64,000 bases of DNA from Owenia fusiformis (lineage: Eukaryota > Annelida > Polychaeta > Sabellida > Oweniidae): NCBI GenBank assembly GCA_903813345.2, contig CAIIXF020000002.1:29023223-29087222 (forward strand). Reading direction: 5' to 3'. Within the stretch, counting starts at the first letter, position 1; the number at the start of each line of letters is the position of its first letter. The translations under genes and the position numbers were made by a program. Shown one piece after another: positions 1 to 12,133 of the stretch. The notes beneath the pieces are model-generated. The model saw only the letters and a list, made by a program, of their open reading frames with translations. It was not told the origin of the DNA and did not search any database.

Positions 1-259
1 TTCATTTTATGTTCAAATTAAAAGTTGAGGACATTGGGCTTGCATGATGAAAAAGTATAAACCAGAGAGGGGGTCAAATCTGACAATTTGGCCTAAAATC
101 TCTTGGAATGTGCTCAAAATGGTGAAAAACTGCATGATTTTGAAAGTGTTTTTGGCCATGGGGGTTATTGGATTATTGTGCAAGAAATTAAGGTATAGTT
201 AAGTACAGAATATGATTTAAGAAATACTTCAAAAGCTCATCCAAAATTATTTTATTTAG

Positions 260-835
260 GTTACTATATGTACACCGATGGAAGCAAGAAAAAGCCAGGT
301 CAGAAAGCGCGCTTGATTTCTCCTACGTTTGACGTCAGTTCCGGGTCAAGTGTTGAGTTCTTTTGGAACATGTGTGGTGCAGGTATAGGATCACTAAACG
401 TGTATTCTCAGAAAGATGGTCGTGAATCTCTGCTTTGGTCAATTAGTGGTAAGTTAAATGAAAAAGCTCCCAGAAACAAAAGGTACAACTGTGTATCAAT
501 AAGGGTTAACTAACACTAAATTAATACTCATTGCATATTGATCGTGACGTAAGAATAAGATTTTTCACCTTAAGTAAAGGGTACCAAGGCTTTCTTGAAC
601 AAAACATGCGTCATTTATAATACTGGTCAACAAGCATGTTTCTCTGAGAAAATGAAAACTTATATGTTTTGCACTTCAAAAAACTGTATATAAACAGGTG
701 AGCAATCCTTCCATTGGAATACGACGGCTGTGCCTCTAAACCCTGGTCGACAGAGTATCGTATTTGAAGGTGAACTAGGTCCTAAACCATGGAGCTCTGA
801 CATGGCAATTGACGACATTGCCATCAAAGGGAAAG
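260..835 (+). CDS. MAM domain, last two exons (left copy)
   Basis: Exons 260-448 and 698-835 encode YMYTDGSKKKPGQKARLISP, followed by the typical MAM strands VEFFWNMCGAGIGSLNVYSQ and, in the second exon, FHWNTTAVPLNPG and the MAM end motif DMAIDDIAIKG. The first part of the domain, which holds the opening Cys residues, would lie about 12 bases left of the window start, judged from the right copy. Confidence 0.85.
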
Positions 836-3800
836 GTATGTATCCTATTTAATTAGTAATCTAATAATTGCCAATTTACCTAATGATAAAAATGGATGAG
901 AAAATTGAAAATAGTGATCACTTTTCAGATATGGTAGAGGATATTAATTTGACATTTGCAACGTTCTCAATTTGATTCAATAGTGCAAAACAGGGTGTAC
1001 CAAAATGCAACCCATGTAAATATACTTTTTAACCAATAGGGCTCGGCATATATCTATTTGACATAATTTAAGTTGTTTTAATATTTTTTGATATTCTTTG
1101 AAGTTGACAAATATGTTATGACTACAAGCAATACAAATATAAAAGACGAACACAAAAAACAAAAAGTTTGATCAAACGAATTTTGTAATTGCCTCTTAAG
1201 TAAATACAAGTAAAAGATGACTGTTGATTTTAAAAAAGAATTACCGGTCGAAAATATTATATGATTCTTTAGTGGCTGTTCATGGTACTTACTTATTACT
1301 TAATTACTAAGCTCATATGAATACATATCTGTCATTTCAGTCACAAAACAACTCCCTAAGCCTAACTTACCAACGCCTCCAAATGGTGGAGGTGGAGATT
1401 TTATCAACATTCCCATTGACTCTGGAAAGGTAAAGGATCCCATTGCAGTGGAGAAACCAGTCAAAGTACCCCTATCATCAATTTCGTGGTCAATACACCC
1501 AGACAAGCTTTTGTCTGGAAAAAATGACAGAGAAATAACTGGCGTTACTAGGGAGCAATGCATGGATGAATGTAGAAAGGTAGTACTTCTTATTAGAGTT
1601 TTATGTTTAATTTTAAGCCCCATTCACTATTGACGGAAATTATATCTGTAATATTTGATTGTGATATACGGCATTTTTATGTATATCTTTCATTCTCTAC
1701 ATTTTACTCAACATTGATTCTATAGTAATATCTCAGATTTTCGTATCCAGTAGTTCTAGTCTTGCTCCAAGTCCATGGACCCGTATCTATTGCACAACTG
1801 TAAAGGGGCAGGGTCTTGAAGCAAGACTTTATTTTTACTTTCATTGTTTGTAATGTGTAGGATGCAAGCTGTAAGTCCCTTGACTACTCGGGGTTTATTT
1901 GTATATTGAGCAAATCAACTGCCAAGGACGCGCAGCTGAAATCGGTTTCTGGTTGGGTGTACATGGAGAAAGGGGCAGATGAATCAGTAGGTATGTACCC
2001 ACTTGTTTGAAAGATGCAACTCTAATAAAAAAGCAATGTCGGGGCACAAGTTATCGAACATGCAGGTTGTTAAATTAACTCAATTATGGATTAAAATGGA
2101 ATGAAAATGAACATTACTATCTTGTACTTTGCTATGGTTTTAGTGTTAAGAAGTGAAAGCTTAAGATTAGGTACAGTACAGACAAGAATAATGCATCATG
2201 GGAATTCTTAGTTTTAATATGATATCAAACTAATGCATTGTAGGTAATTGGTGTACCCGCTAAAAATTGAATAAACAATGCTTTGACCTACCCTGGGCAA
2301 AAGTCAAGAAATTGTACATCTATTGAGGAGATCGCGATCCAATCTACATTCTTGCAAAGTGATTAATGCTTACTTGCCTATTTACAGCTTGGAATGGGCG
2401 GAGCTTTTTAAAAGATCTGTTCAATATTCATAATCATGTATATATTTGAATCAAAAATTCAAATATTGCTTCATACCCACATTTTGCTCAATTGGCTTTA
2501 TACGAACTAGTACCGAATGGCATTCATTAAAACCAATATCACTTATTATGCCTTTGTCACTTTTGCTCCGATTTTCAGTACTGGAGCCCGGCTGATGAGT
2601 ATTTTGTTCAAAATTGCATTCAGTTTTGCGCTCATCGGACCTGCACCATTTTGAAGATAGGGGCAAACGCGACCACGGCATTAATCGGACCAATTTTGAA
2701 TCACTCCTTTGATGTAAGGAAGGGGTTCTGTTCTAGAACTTAGGTAAACCAGGTATATGCATGAATTGTACTGTTTTAGCAGAAGAGTCATTTAATAGTG
2801 ATGACGACAGCAAAACTCCGACATCCACCGGCAGTTACTCTGAACGAAAAGGATACCTATTACCGGGTCACAACTCTGAAGAACTACGAGGTGTGACTTC
2901 CAAGGAAAAATGTACTGAGCTGTGTGATAGTAAATCTGATTGCAAATCAGTAGACTATTCATCTAAACTAGAGTTGTGCATCATCAGCACATCGACAGCT
3001 GGGAGAGATTTTTCTTTGCTTAAGGTGGCAGGGTGGACTTATATGGAGAAGTCAGGTATAAATTATTTGAAATGCATATAGCTTGCCTTGCTTATTTCTG
3101 AATGTTGTATAGTGAACCAATTTGCTAATACATCATTTTGAAAACCAGAGTCTTTTGCTCCATATGATGTCTTTGGTATATGTATGATTAGAATGATTTG
3201 CTAAAGTTAACAATGTATTTTGTCATTTGATATTCCTTGATTGCTTAACATGCTACATGCATTTTTCTACAAATAATGAGACTCCTTTAGAGAATTGTGT
3301 ACAGTTTGCTATTGAGGGTACTGTATTTGATTCGATATGGTTTTGTCCTTTTGGCATGTTATAAGAGGGATAGGTACACACTAAATATTGTCACTGAGAT
3401 CCTTTAATTACATACATAAATCTTTCCATAAGATTTAGGCTTCTCGTGCATGCTTTAGCTTTTGTACCTCTTCCCTCTTTTGCTACAGCTATTTCAGCTC
3501 CTTCTACCCCATCAATCCGAAGAAAATACAAATATGAAGATGGAAAACTACTACCAGGTCACAACTCAAAAGAATTGCGAGGCGTCGCTACGAAGGAAAA
3601 ATGTACAGAGCTGTGTGATAGCAGGCCTGAGTGTAAATCAGTGGATTACTCATCCAAACTAGAACTGTGCATCATCAGCACATCAACTGCTGGAAGGGGT
3701 TTTTCATTGATAAATGTAGCGGGATGGATTTATATGGAGAAATCAGGTATCAATACAAGTGCTTGAGCAATCAAACTAGTCAGTACAATTGTATTGCTTA

Positions 3801-6800
3801 TTTTCAACGCAGTTTCGTCAGATACAGGGTGTGTAAAAAATTCAAACATACTTTGAACTGTAATTTGTACTATGCTACCGGTCACTGGCGAATGGTGAGA
3901 TTTTTCTTTTCTTAGAATTCAGAATGATCATCGTTTGATTCTTTCAACAGTTTGTTCCATATCAAAATCATTTCAGACTTCGTATACCAATGTTGTGGTT
4001 AATCGTTTTGTACATGAAGTGAACTTATCTTTGATTAATTCGTTCACAGAAAAACAAACATATTACAATTGATTATCTAGTTGAGACGCTCTATACCTAA
4101 GCACTAGAAGAGTCTCAATCTACATTGACCGTGAATACCTTGATTAAATTGCTTTTATATATCATTGCATGACTAAACATGATTTTTAAGCAATCCGCGT
4201 TTGCGAATACAAAAGCTTTGCTTTCTATAATTATGGCGTCAAAGCTGAAACGTTGAATAAGTTTGGTATATCATAATTATACACTAATGAAAAAAACAGT
4301 TTGGTAAATCAATCATTCATTTTCTAATTAATCTGTCAATTTTCACGTATATTTACATAATAACAATATTATACCACTATAAAATTGCTTAACATATATG
4401 ATGCGCTACAGCTACCAATGGTGTTCTCAGGTTCTAATCCATCCTCCAAACACAGGCCTCTAGAACTCGTACCTCGTACTTCCATAACCAGGGAAGAAGG
4501 AAGAAACGGAGTGGATGATGTCTGGAGCACTGCGTTTGGAGGATGGTTCTATTATATAGTTTATATATGCCTTGCTATACATATACGTGATTATGCATGT
4601 TATGAATACATGATTGTACTACATTCATTGTATTTATGATTGTACTGCAATGTTATCAAACTATTAAGACCTAAACGTACTTATGGTCAAACATTTGCTA
4701 TTGTTGTATTCAAATGCTAATTTTATCATTCCTCTTAATTATTAAATGTATAGAAGAGCCCAACTCCGACGGAGGAAAACCATCCAACCCAGAAACAGGT
4801 ACCTCCCCTGTCCAACAATTCACAAAGCATGCTGGGAAGTATATGGCTGGGGAAAATGACCGTGTTCGCAGTGGGAAAACAGTAGAACAGTGTCTCCAAG
4901 ACTGTCTGGTAAATTAAGAAAACAATAATACATTTAAATAATTTTAACACCATGTACTAATGATTGCAGTGGGAAAATGTGGGAAAACAAGCTAATATTA
5001 TGTTTAAGTGAAAACTAAATGAGACTAGTTGTTGATGACCTTTTGTTGAGGCAACCCCGAGTTTATCTTGAGTACATGTAGATCTTCAATTAATATTAAG
5101 TATTTTTCTATACCATATAGTTTATTTGAGTTTGAGTTGAATCGGCCTATAGGGGTTAGGTTGACCTCAAGTTAATCTGACCTTCTGTTAAGTTGACCTA
5201 TAGGGGTTAAGTTGACCTCGAGTTGATCTGACCTTCTGTTAAGTTGACCTATAGGGGTTAGGTTCACCTCGAGTTGATCTGACCTTGTGTTAAGTTGACC
5301 AATAGGAGTTAGGTTGACCTAGAGTTGACGTGACCTTGTGTTAAGTTGACCTATAGGGGTTAGGTTGACCTCGAGTTGATCTGAATTGTGTCAAGTTGAT
5401 CTATAGGAGTCAGGTTGACCTTGAGTTGATCTGACCTTGTGTTAAGTTGACCTATAGGGGTTAGGTTGACCTTGAGTTGGTTTGACCTTGTGTTAAGTTG
5501 ACCTTGGACTCTAGGAATTTGGACATTTGATTTCAGAACTGGGCTGACTGTAAGGCAGTTGACTATCAGAATAGCGGTAATGTATGCATCCAGACAGCAA
5601 CCCCAAGGAGTAAGGCAACTATAAGGTCCGACTCCAGTCGTGACTGGGACTTTTATGAGAGAACAGGTAATGCATTCTAATTTATTATGTCAAATAACAC
5701 AGGTTAACTACAATACAACATAATGTCAAACAACTACACCAAATAACAAAAAAATACATTTCGATGTCAAATAACACTGGTTAACTACAACACAACATAA
5801 TGTCAAACAACTACATCACATAACAACAATACATTTCGATGTCAAACAAAACTGGTTAACTACAGTACAACATAATGTCAAATAATTACATCACATAACA
5901 ACAATACATTTCGATGTCAAATAATACTGCTTAACTACAATACAACATGATGTCAAACAACTACATCACACAGCAACAATACATAACGATGTCAAACAAC
6001 ACTGGATAACTACAATAAAACATGATATCAAACAGCAAAAACATTCTGTAAAACACATTGTTATTAATGGCTATAATTCTTGTTTTACAGGAGGGTCTTC
6101 CAGTGACAGTAGTGTTAAGGCAGACGTAGATAAAGACACAAACACTGAGACAGACACTGACACACCATCATCAGGGAATGGTGTGTCAGATTTTACCACA
6201 GAGAAAGGGAAATACCTCCCAGGAAACAACAAGGATGAACTCAAAGGTTTTATTTTATTAATTGAACATGATAAATCCTTGTACATGTATATCATTTAAT
6301 TATGCATGACCCAATCGCAAAACATGAAAAATGACCATTTAATGAGAACATTTTCGAATTGAAAACTAACAACTTTTTTAAAAACATGTCATACTATGTT
6401 TTCTCAAATGACCAACTTCAGCCAGCTTTACCCCGTATATTCATCCTGTGTTTTTTAATTTGTTTTCTCACCTCTCAGTCCACCTTCTAAGATTTGGCCC
6501 CTCAACAGAACGTTAAATTATGTTAATAATAAAATAAATATGTATATAATAGAATGACCTAATTACTGAATCATTTACTGTTTGAATCGTACCATACAGG
6601 GTGTTCCAAAAGTAACAGGACTGGTGCTGGCATTTTGTCAATTTTGCACCGAGTGTCTTCAGATTTTCACAAATTGTACTTTGAAGTATTGCAACTAAAA
6701 TTGTATAGTTTCAGAAAAAATGATGAAATACGGGTAGAGTTGTGGTTACTATAGCAACATGACATCACAATACCCGGGGCAACTTTTTTCTGAAAATGTG

Positions 6801-8553
6801 ATATCTAAAATTTTTGTATAACTGAAGAAAGGATCTATTTCCTCTATTATAATACAACATTTCTTATTTATTTTATTAGTTGCTTTGTTGTAAAGGTGTT
6901 GCTATAAAATTCAGATTCAAGTATAATTTCATTATAATGATACTTATTCAATTTCCTGGAATATCACTATGAATTACAGTCTGAACAATTTATGGTTGAG
7001 TTTTTGAAAATACCCAATTTGAAGCCAGTCATCCACCACGATAAGGCGCCTGCCCGCAGGTCACCATTAAAGACTATGCAGCTATAGAGGAGCTAGGTCT
7101 TGAGTTCTAAAACCACGTACCATACACTTCTGATCATGCAACATCCAATTTTTACTTACATGGGGAATGGAATGCTAATCAGTGCTGCAAGATCTTTAAA
7201 GATGAGAATGACCTTCTCCAAGTTGTTCAATCGACCATGCGTGACATGTCCTCAAATGGGTTCACTCATGTGTCATGGATACAGAGTGTTACTCTTCTAC
7301 TGACCAAATAGGAGCCTATTTTTCAAAGTACATAGGATACATAGGAATATCAAATTATGTAAAACAAATGTAATTCCCACCAGTTGTTGCATTTTAACTT
7401 TGATATGGGATGTACAAAATGCTTAATGTCTCTTTCTGTCTTAATGTAACTTTCTGTGTGGAATGTTGCCCCGGGTATTGTGATGTCATGTTACCATAGC
7501 AACCATAACTCTACCCGAGTTACATATTTTTTGTCGAAACTTTGCAATTTTAGTAACGATACATGACAGTACATTATGTAAAATTTGGAAGACGATTGGT
7601 GCATATTTAACAAAATGCCAGCACCAGTCCTGTTACTTTTGGAACACCATGTATAATGTTTATTGATAGGACTGACTGAAAAGGAGTGTATTGAAAAATG
7701 TGCCCAGAAGAGCTGGTGCATGTCCGCAGATTACATGGCAAAACGTAAAGTCTGTATTCTCAGCGAATCCTCAAGAAAGATGGGAGCTTCTCTCATCAGT
7801 AGTGCGGATTGGACCTATCACGAAAGACAAGGTATAGACTTGGGGGACTGGAGGGCCATATTTTATGTTAAATGGGGTTGTCTTGGTCAGAAAAATATCA
7901 GTGGAAACCAAAATGATTTCCCCTGACCTTACAAATTTAACGAATTTCACAATTCATTCAAAAATGGCATACATTAATTGCTAGTGAATTTTAGAAATCT
8001 AATCTTTTAGAAAAAGTTGGACCAAAAATTCATGGAAGATACATAAGATGAAAAGAAATTTATTAAATTACTATAATGAGATGCATGGAGCTAGTAATCA
8101 ATATTTAAATTCTCGTTGATAAAATAGGATGCACTTGGTAAAGTCAAAGTAATGGTAATTGTTATTTTAATTCTGCAGAGCTGTTAAAACTTTTTCAATT
8201 TATTTTTAATGATATCTACAGCTTATGTACTTGCAAGTGGCCATTTTGGATTAAGGCGTCCATATTGCAAGTTATTATCTGTGAAATTTCAGATAACCGT
8301 TCGTCTGTTTCCGTTTGAGCTTCCTCATTGTCGTAAGATTATCATTTCAAACTTAGATTGTGACTGTGTATTAAATTGACGGACTTGAAAAGTCGGGATT
8401 ATAACCGTTGTACTGTTCTCCACCATGACAGCTCACCCGATCCATCTCATTTCTTTATATATGTAAATGCATTTGTTGCACACATGTTTTCCAGATAAAA
8501 AACGAGAAGTACTGAAAAGATTGCTAGATTTACTAGAAAATAGATCTGAATGA
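260..8553 (+). CDS. Secreted MAM-PAN protein, left copy (3' part, exons 9-19)
   Basis: Eleven exons with AG/GT borders are visible: 260-448, 698-835, 1341-1579, 1861-1990, 2780-3055, 3489-3746, 4754-4908, 5537-5666, 6091-6246, 7670-7831 and 8495-8553. Phases agree at every junction, and the 1,892 coding bases are open to a TGA at 8551-8553. They encode the last two thirds of a MAM domain, five PAN/apple domains and a short basic tail (KKREVLKRLLDLLENRSE). The 5' exons (signal, CAP, EGF, start of MAM) lie outside the window, inferred from the mirror copy on the minus strand. PAN and MAM domains are extracellular adhesion or carbohydrate/protein-binding modules; the target of this protein is unknown. 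Unlike its partner, this copy has an intact PAN2 exon, so it is the better candidate for a working gene. Confidence 0.85.
1341..1990 (+). CDS. PAN domain 1, two exons (left copy)
   Basis: Exons 1341-1579 and 1861-1990 are joined in phase 0. A Pro/Gly-rich linker (LPTPPNGGGGDF) leads into a PAN/apple fold with the core pattern CMDECRKDASCKSLDYSG, then CILS and a final GWVYMEK. The Cys spacing matches the other four PAN repeats in the protein. Confidence 0.8.
2780..3055 (+). CDS. PAN domain 2, intact single exon (left copy)
   Basis: This 276-base exon has phase 1 at both ends. It encodes an acidic linker and GYLLPGHNSEELRGVTSKEK, CTELCDSKSDCKSVDYSSK and LELCIISTSTAGR. The reading frame is open throughout, unlike the mirror exon in the right arm, which is 277 bases and contains a stop. 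Confidence 0.85.
3489..3746 (+). CDS. PAN domain 3, single exon (left copy)
   Basis: This 258-base symmetric (phase 1/1) exon encodes GKLLPGHNSKELRGVATKEK, CTELCDSRPECKSVDYSSK and AGWIYMEK. It is closely similar to PAN2, which suggests tandem exon duplication within the gene. Confidence 0.85.
4754..5666 (+). CDS. PAN domain 4, two exons (left copy)
   Basis: Exons 4754-4908 and 5537-5666 are joined in phase 0. They encode a linker, GKYMAGENDRVRSGKTVEQC and LQDCL, then NWADCKAVDYQNSGNVCIQT. The intron between them is largely a 51-bp minisatellite. Confidence 0.8.
5130..5505. repeat. 51-bp minisatellite (left copy)
   Basis: About seven imperfect units of roughly 51 bases (ttaagttgacctatagggg..., ...cgagttgatctgacctt) lie in the intron just upstream of the second PAN4 exon. 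Each unit contains several TGACCT half-sites. The mirror array in the right arm (13,625-14,095) has more units. Confidence 0.85.
5690..6035. repeat. 75-bp minisatellite (left copy)
   Basis: Four to five imperfect units of about 75 bases (atgtcaaacaactacatcac..., ...ggttaactacaatacaacat) lie in the intron after the second PAN4 exon. The mirror array at 13,180-13,455 is shorter. The unit length is a multiple of three, which makes a spurious open frame on the other strand of the right copy. Confidence 0.85.
6091..7831 (+). CDS. PAN domain 5, two exons (left copy)
   Basis: Exons 6091-6246 and 7670-7831 (phase 1) begin with a Ser/Asp/Thr-rich linker (KADVDKDTNTETDTDTPSSG) and continue with GKYLPGNNKDELKG, LTEKECIEKCAQKSWCMSAD and YMAKRKVCILSESSRK. 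A mariner-like element sits inside the intron in this arm only. Confidence 0.8.
6597..7651 (+). mobile_element. Degenerate mariner-like DNA transposon in left arm
   Basis: This 1,055-bp insert has imperfect terminal inverted repeats of about 40 bases starting CAGGGTGTTCCAAAAGTAAC, flanked by TA on both sides (6595-6596, 7652-7653). The mirror site in the right arm lacks it. Inside, the plus strand keeps mariner-type traces: IHHDKAPARRS (compare the family's HHDNAPAHRS) around 7,030, then EELG, PYTSDHATSNFYL and later residues, interrupted by stops. It is non-functional and inserted after the arms formed. Confidence 0.8.
8495..8553 (+). CDS. Terminal exon, basic C-terminal tail (left copy)
   Basis: After the acceptor tgttttccag, the frame carried from PAN5 (phase 1) reads DKKREVLKRLLDLLENRSE and stops at TGA. 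The same exon with the same length occurs in the right arm (12,134-12,192). Using it makes the whole coding length divisible by three, which supports it as the true end. Confidence 0.7.
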
Positions 8554-9164
8554 GATCGTCCACTTTCACTGAGATCTGCTGAACATCTGTACAAATCATA
8601 ACTACTTAAGAACCACAGTGATCGAGAGAAAATCCTCAATGGGCAAGGACTGATGACTGTGAAAGTCGATTAGGACTCATCTTTATGAAGTTCCAGAGAA
8701 ATGACCTTATCATCTTCACCTTCCATGTATAATCAAGAGGATCGCCTTTATGCTTTGACGCTTCTGTATGGAATCACTTTGATTGTGTAATCTATTGGCA
8801 GACGGAATATATACATTTTATTTTATGATGTAACTATAAAATATGAACCATGGGCATTCTTCTAGAGTTGGAAGCAGTGGACAGAGAATCAAAGACCAAA
8901 CAGCATTGCATTACATTTAAGGATTTTTTCTACGCTGCATAATCAAATAAGAATACAGCCTAATCAAATTGCTTTATTGTTTTGTTTTATTTTACTGTAA
9001 TACTTCTCGAATCATGATTTCAGTCAAAATATGGTCAAGTATGAAATCTAACGTCCAAAGCAGTCCAATATCTTCCAATTGACACCAATATTAATACAAT
9101 ATGATAAAATACATGACAGATATATCAATAACCTTGCTTTATGTTGTTTTGTTATTTACCCTAC
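8554..9164. other. 3' flank and start of palindrome spacer
   Basis: The arm continues without coding potential to about 8,887. Beyond it lies unique AT-rich spacer up to the CpG-rich element. I see no clear polyadenylation signal or gene. Confidence 0.5.
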
Positions 9165-9957
9165 TATCACACCAAACTAGTTCTCACTACGTTCTCGAAA
9201 ACGGACTTAAACTGTGCACGAATGGACTGGACGTACTTAGAACCGTTTGGGTCCTTTTACAAACTTCATCGAACGTACTTGAACTGGTAGGTCCTCTAGA
9301 ACTTAGAACATGCTCAAAATGCCCTCGTGGTCGTCACGTTCTACAATTAGAACGAGTGACAACGTACTAACGACGAACTGGACGTACTACAAACGGAACC
9401 GTCGTACTTCAATCCTACTAGGGACGTTTTTACGAGTTGAACTGTCTGAGGACGTATCCAGAACGAGGTATAACTAATTGCAAACGGGTTTGAACTGATT
9501 AAGAACGTATTAAAGACTGCTTATGAACGAGTTAGCAAAAATATAGCTATCACACCAAACAAGTTGCCACTGCGTTCTTCAAAACTGGTTTTAAATTGTG
9601 TGCGAACGGAATGAACGTAGCTGCAACTTTCTAAGGACTATTTACGAACTTTATGAACGCTCTCAGACGGGAAGGTGATTTTAGAATTTTGAAATGATCC
9701 AAAATTCGATGGCGACCATACCGTTCTGTAATCAGGTCATGATGACCTTCTAGACTAAGGGACGCGTTATACGACGTTGCACACCGACGTGGTGCGACCT
9801 GCACGAACTGCGAATGAGATGCACGTAATGAAGACTGTTTATGAACGAAGTAACTAACTATTTTAGACATATTTCCCGACCACAGCCAGATTGAGTCCGT
9901 TTTACGACGTTTTCGTAGGACTGGCAAGAACGGATAAGAACTAGTTTGGTGTGATAG
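9165..9957. mobile_element. CpG-rich element with 21-bp terminal inverted repeats
   Basis: The ends CTATCACACCAAACTAGTTC... and ...GAACTAGTTTGGTGTGATAG are perfect inverted repeats of about 21 bases. A second internal copy of the left-end sequence lies at about 9,548. The body is unusually rich in ACGT/GAACG words (gaactggacgtact-type motifs) for this AT-rich region. I find no coding sequence. The last 330 bases recur at 35,022-35,320, so it is part of, or fused to, the larger dispersed repeat X. Confidence 0.6.
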
Positions 9958-10559
9958 GGGGGGGGGGGGTAAAGTTTCCCTAATGTTGTTGTTTTTGGTT
10001 GTTATGGCAACGGCAATCCTAGTTCAAGACTAATGAAGGATGGAGTGAAGAACCTGACATACTTGGCTTTAATTTGGAATATGATTGTGATTTCTCATAA
10101 GATGGGCATATGATCCATTTTAGGTTCCCTGGCTCCCCTACAAGGAGGATTGGCCCCCGTGTTCCTCCTCGATATTCTGCCATCTATGGAGATTTCGGAT
10201 TACAAATTTCAAATTCAAACAGCCGCCATTTTGTTCAGTTCAGAATATGAATCGCGAGTTTTGGTCTTACTTCCCAACAAAAAGTGGAAAGACACGATAA
10301 CAAGAAGTGATCGAGATATTGGTTCGAATGTCTTGAACTGTTGATCATGAATTCATAGTCAGTTATAATGTCAGAAAATAACGACATTCTGACATTTTCA
10401 TTGTTGGAAATATCGAGTTGCGTCCCTGGGAGCCAATCTTTTTTGGTTCCCGCCTGCTAAAAATCATTTTATGTTGTTTATGTTTGATATTGTTAAGTCG
10501 ATAGTTGAGAGGCAAATAACAACAAACAATACCAAACTCCGATATATATAGAGAAATCC

Positions 10560-10944
10560 CCCGGGGGTTTCACTCCAATATACCTCTTAATACCTATGTG
10601 CCGCGCCAAAGACCCCCTTTTGAGCATTTTTCCCATGTCAATTTCCTCTCAAGATTGAAAGTTTCCATGTATACTTCCTCTCAGACTTGGAATTTTCCTG
10701 AAATATTGGTATATAATTAACTACAAAATCCAAGTTTTGGATGATTTCTCCCAGACCTCGCCAACTGATTTTACCGGTTTATTACCATTTTTTGTAAAAA
10801 AAACTTTAAACTTTAAAAAGGCCCTCTCTTCGACAAACCATGTTCTTTTCCTCTGAGATTGGCCAGGTTCCATGGTTTATGCCCTAAGCCAAAATTGCCC
10901 GTGCTGCACATACCTACCCAAATTATTACGAGTGGACCCACGGG
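10560..10944. mobile_element. 385-bp MITE with 8-bp target duplication
   Basis: The ends CCCGGGGGTTTCACTC and (inverted) CCCGTGGGTCCACTC form imperfect inverted repeats flanked by AGAAATCC on both sides (10552-10559, 10945-10952). Repeat X copy 2 has the uninterrupted site. An 8-bp duplication fits hAT or P-type transposases; no transposase is present. Similar CCCGGGGG...ACTCC-ended MITEs are, from memory, common in marine invertebrates. Confidence 0.8.
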
Positions 10945-11335
10945 AGAAATCCCAACCAACGAATGAAAACTGTTCCGAAGTCAGCTGTTCCCAGTGTAGC
11001 CTGTTTATCGGATATTTCTATCAATTTATCTTTCAAAAATATTTACCAGATTATTTCGAACTGTTAAAATCCTGATTAATTTTCCCCAAGAATTCCCCAA
11101 TTTTCCTCTGATTTGAGAAACCCCACTTCTCCCAATTTTCTCCCGATTTTCCCGAAAATAAATCCCGATTTTCACCTCGATCCTTTTTCAGACGATTCCG
11201 ATTTTACTTGACATATATGGAACCTGATTTAGAAAAAACGCTCGGAAGTATAGACGGCTGAACAGACTGCACCTATTGACTATTTAGCCCCCTACTATGT
11301 GGAAGGGTCATCATTTTTATTATCTTATTGTTATT

Positions 11336-11722
11336 ATCTTATTTTTGTTGTTCTCAATCAGAACTAAAACTAGCTCGATCTTTATATATCAGTAAAATAA
11401 AAAGTATAAACAATAGTTTTTCTCATTTTAATACAAGTAGTCTATTTTTATACTCCTTGTTAGCGCACGATGATGTAATTAATGAAATAATTGGTGATTA
11501 TTTTACAAGAGTTCATAATATTACCAAAGAGTTGTTAAACAAAATTGACGTGAAATCATTTTATGCTATTAAGTATAGTACTTAGTGATTGTTAAAATTA
11601 GATTGTAAGTATTGTTTTGCCATGCATGTACATGAATGTTTAATTTGTTATTTGCTTTATTGGACTAACCTCTCGATGTACATTACATGTTCAAGAGACG
11701 AATAAACTTATTAATAATAATA
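11336..11722 (+). mobile_element. 5'-truncated LINE 3' end (LINE C)
   Basis: An insert absent from repeat X copy 2 is flanked by ATTGTTATT (11327-11335 and 11723-11731). It contains an open frame of about 80 codons ending at 11,585, then a short 3' region ending in an aataataataat-like tail. Size, tail and target duplication fit a severely truncated non-LTR retrotransposon. The protein fragment is too short to assign a clade. Confidence 0.6.
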
Positions 11723-12133
11723 ATTGTTATTGAGCGTTTCGTATGACGTCACTATTCGATTCTGTGGCAATAACAATTAATATTTAAAGGTCTTCTCTGT
11801 CCACTGCTTCCAACTCTAGAAGAATGCCCATGGTTCATATTTTATAGTTACATCATAAAATAAAATGTATATATTCCGTCTGCCAATAGATTACATAATC
11901 AATCTGATTCCATACAGAAGCGTCAAAGCATAAAGGCGATCCTCTTGATTATACCAATGGAAGGTGAAGGTGATAAGGTCGTTTCTCTGGAACTCCAGAG
12001 AGATGAGTCCTAATCGACTTTCACAGTCATCGGTCCTTGCCCATTGAGGATATTCTCTCGATCACTCTGTGGTTCCTTTAAGTAGTTATGATTTGTACAG
12101 ATGTTCAGCAGATCTCAGTGAAAGTGGACGATC

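Larger units (their letters stand above)
1..8887 (+). repeat. Left arm of giant inverted duplication
   Basis: This arm is the mirror image of the right arm (11,793-21,277). Exons, introns, minisatellites and 3' flank occur in the same order and spacing, apart from arm-specific insertions. Base 1 pairs with about 21,277, so the duplication continues beyond the left edge of the window. Similarity stops sharply at about 8,887, just after cagtggacagagaa. By eye, exon 14 differs at 8 of 258 bases between arms, so the duplication is recent but not brand new, or is partly homogenised by gene conversion. Confidence 0.95.
9631..11780. repeat. Dispersed repeat X, copy 1 (in palindrome spacer)
   Basis: This copy matches 35,022-35,943 plus 48,413-48,897 over its whole length, once two insertions in this copy (10,560-10,944 and 11,336-11,722) are set aside. 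It has no convincing gene: a 64-codon open frame present in both copies (10,150-10,344 here) has no recognisable product. It ends with gcgtttcgtatgacgtcact and ctgtggcaataa. The class is unknown. Confidence 0.8.

Noticed and set aside
4385-4639. Candidate extra exon between PAN3 and PAN4 (mirror at 15,541-15,867)
   Set aside because: It has an acceptor, but no donor with the phase needed to join PAN4, whereas joining PAN3 directly to PAN4 is in phase.
5130-5505. Tandem array as a functional hormone-response enhancer
   Set aside because: Half-sites are present, but nothing in the sequence shows function; kept only as a low-interest observation.
8433-8639. Antisense open frame over the terminal exon (mirror at 12,069-12,320)
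   Set aside because: Conserved only because the arms are duplicates; it overlaps the sense terminal exon, and no product is recognised.
10150-10344. 64-codon open frame kept in both copies of repeat X
   Set aside because: The two copies are similar along their whole length, so an open frame proves little, and no family is recognised.
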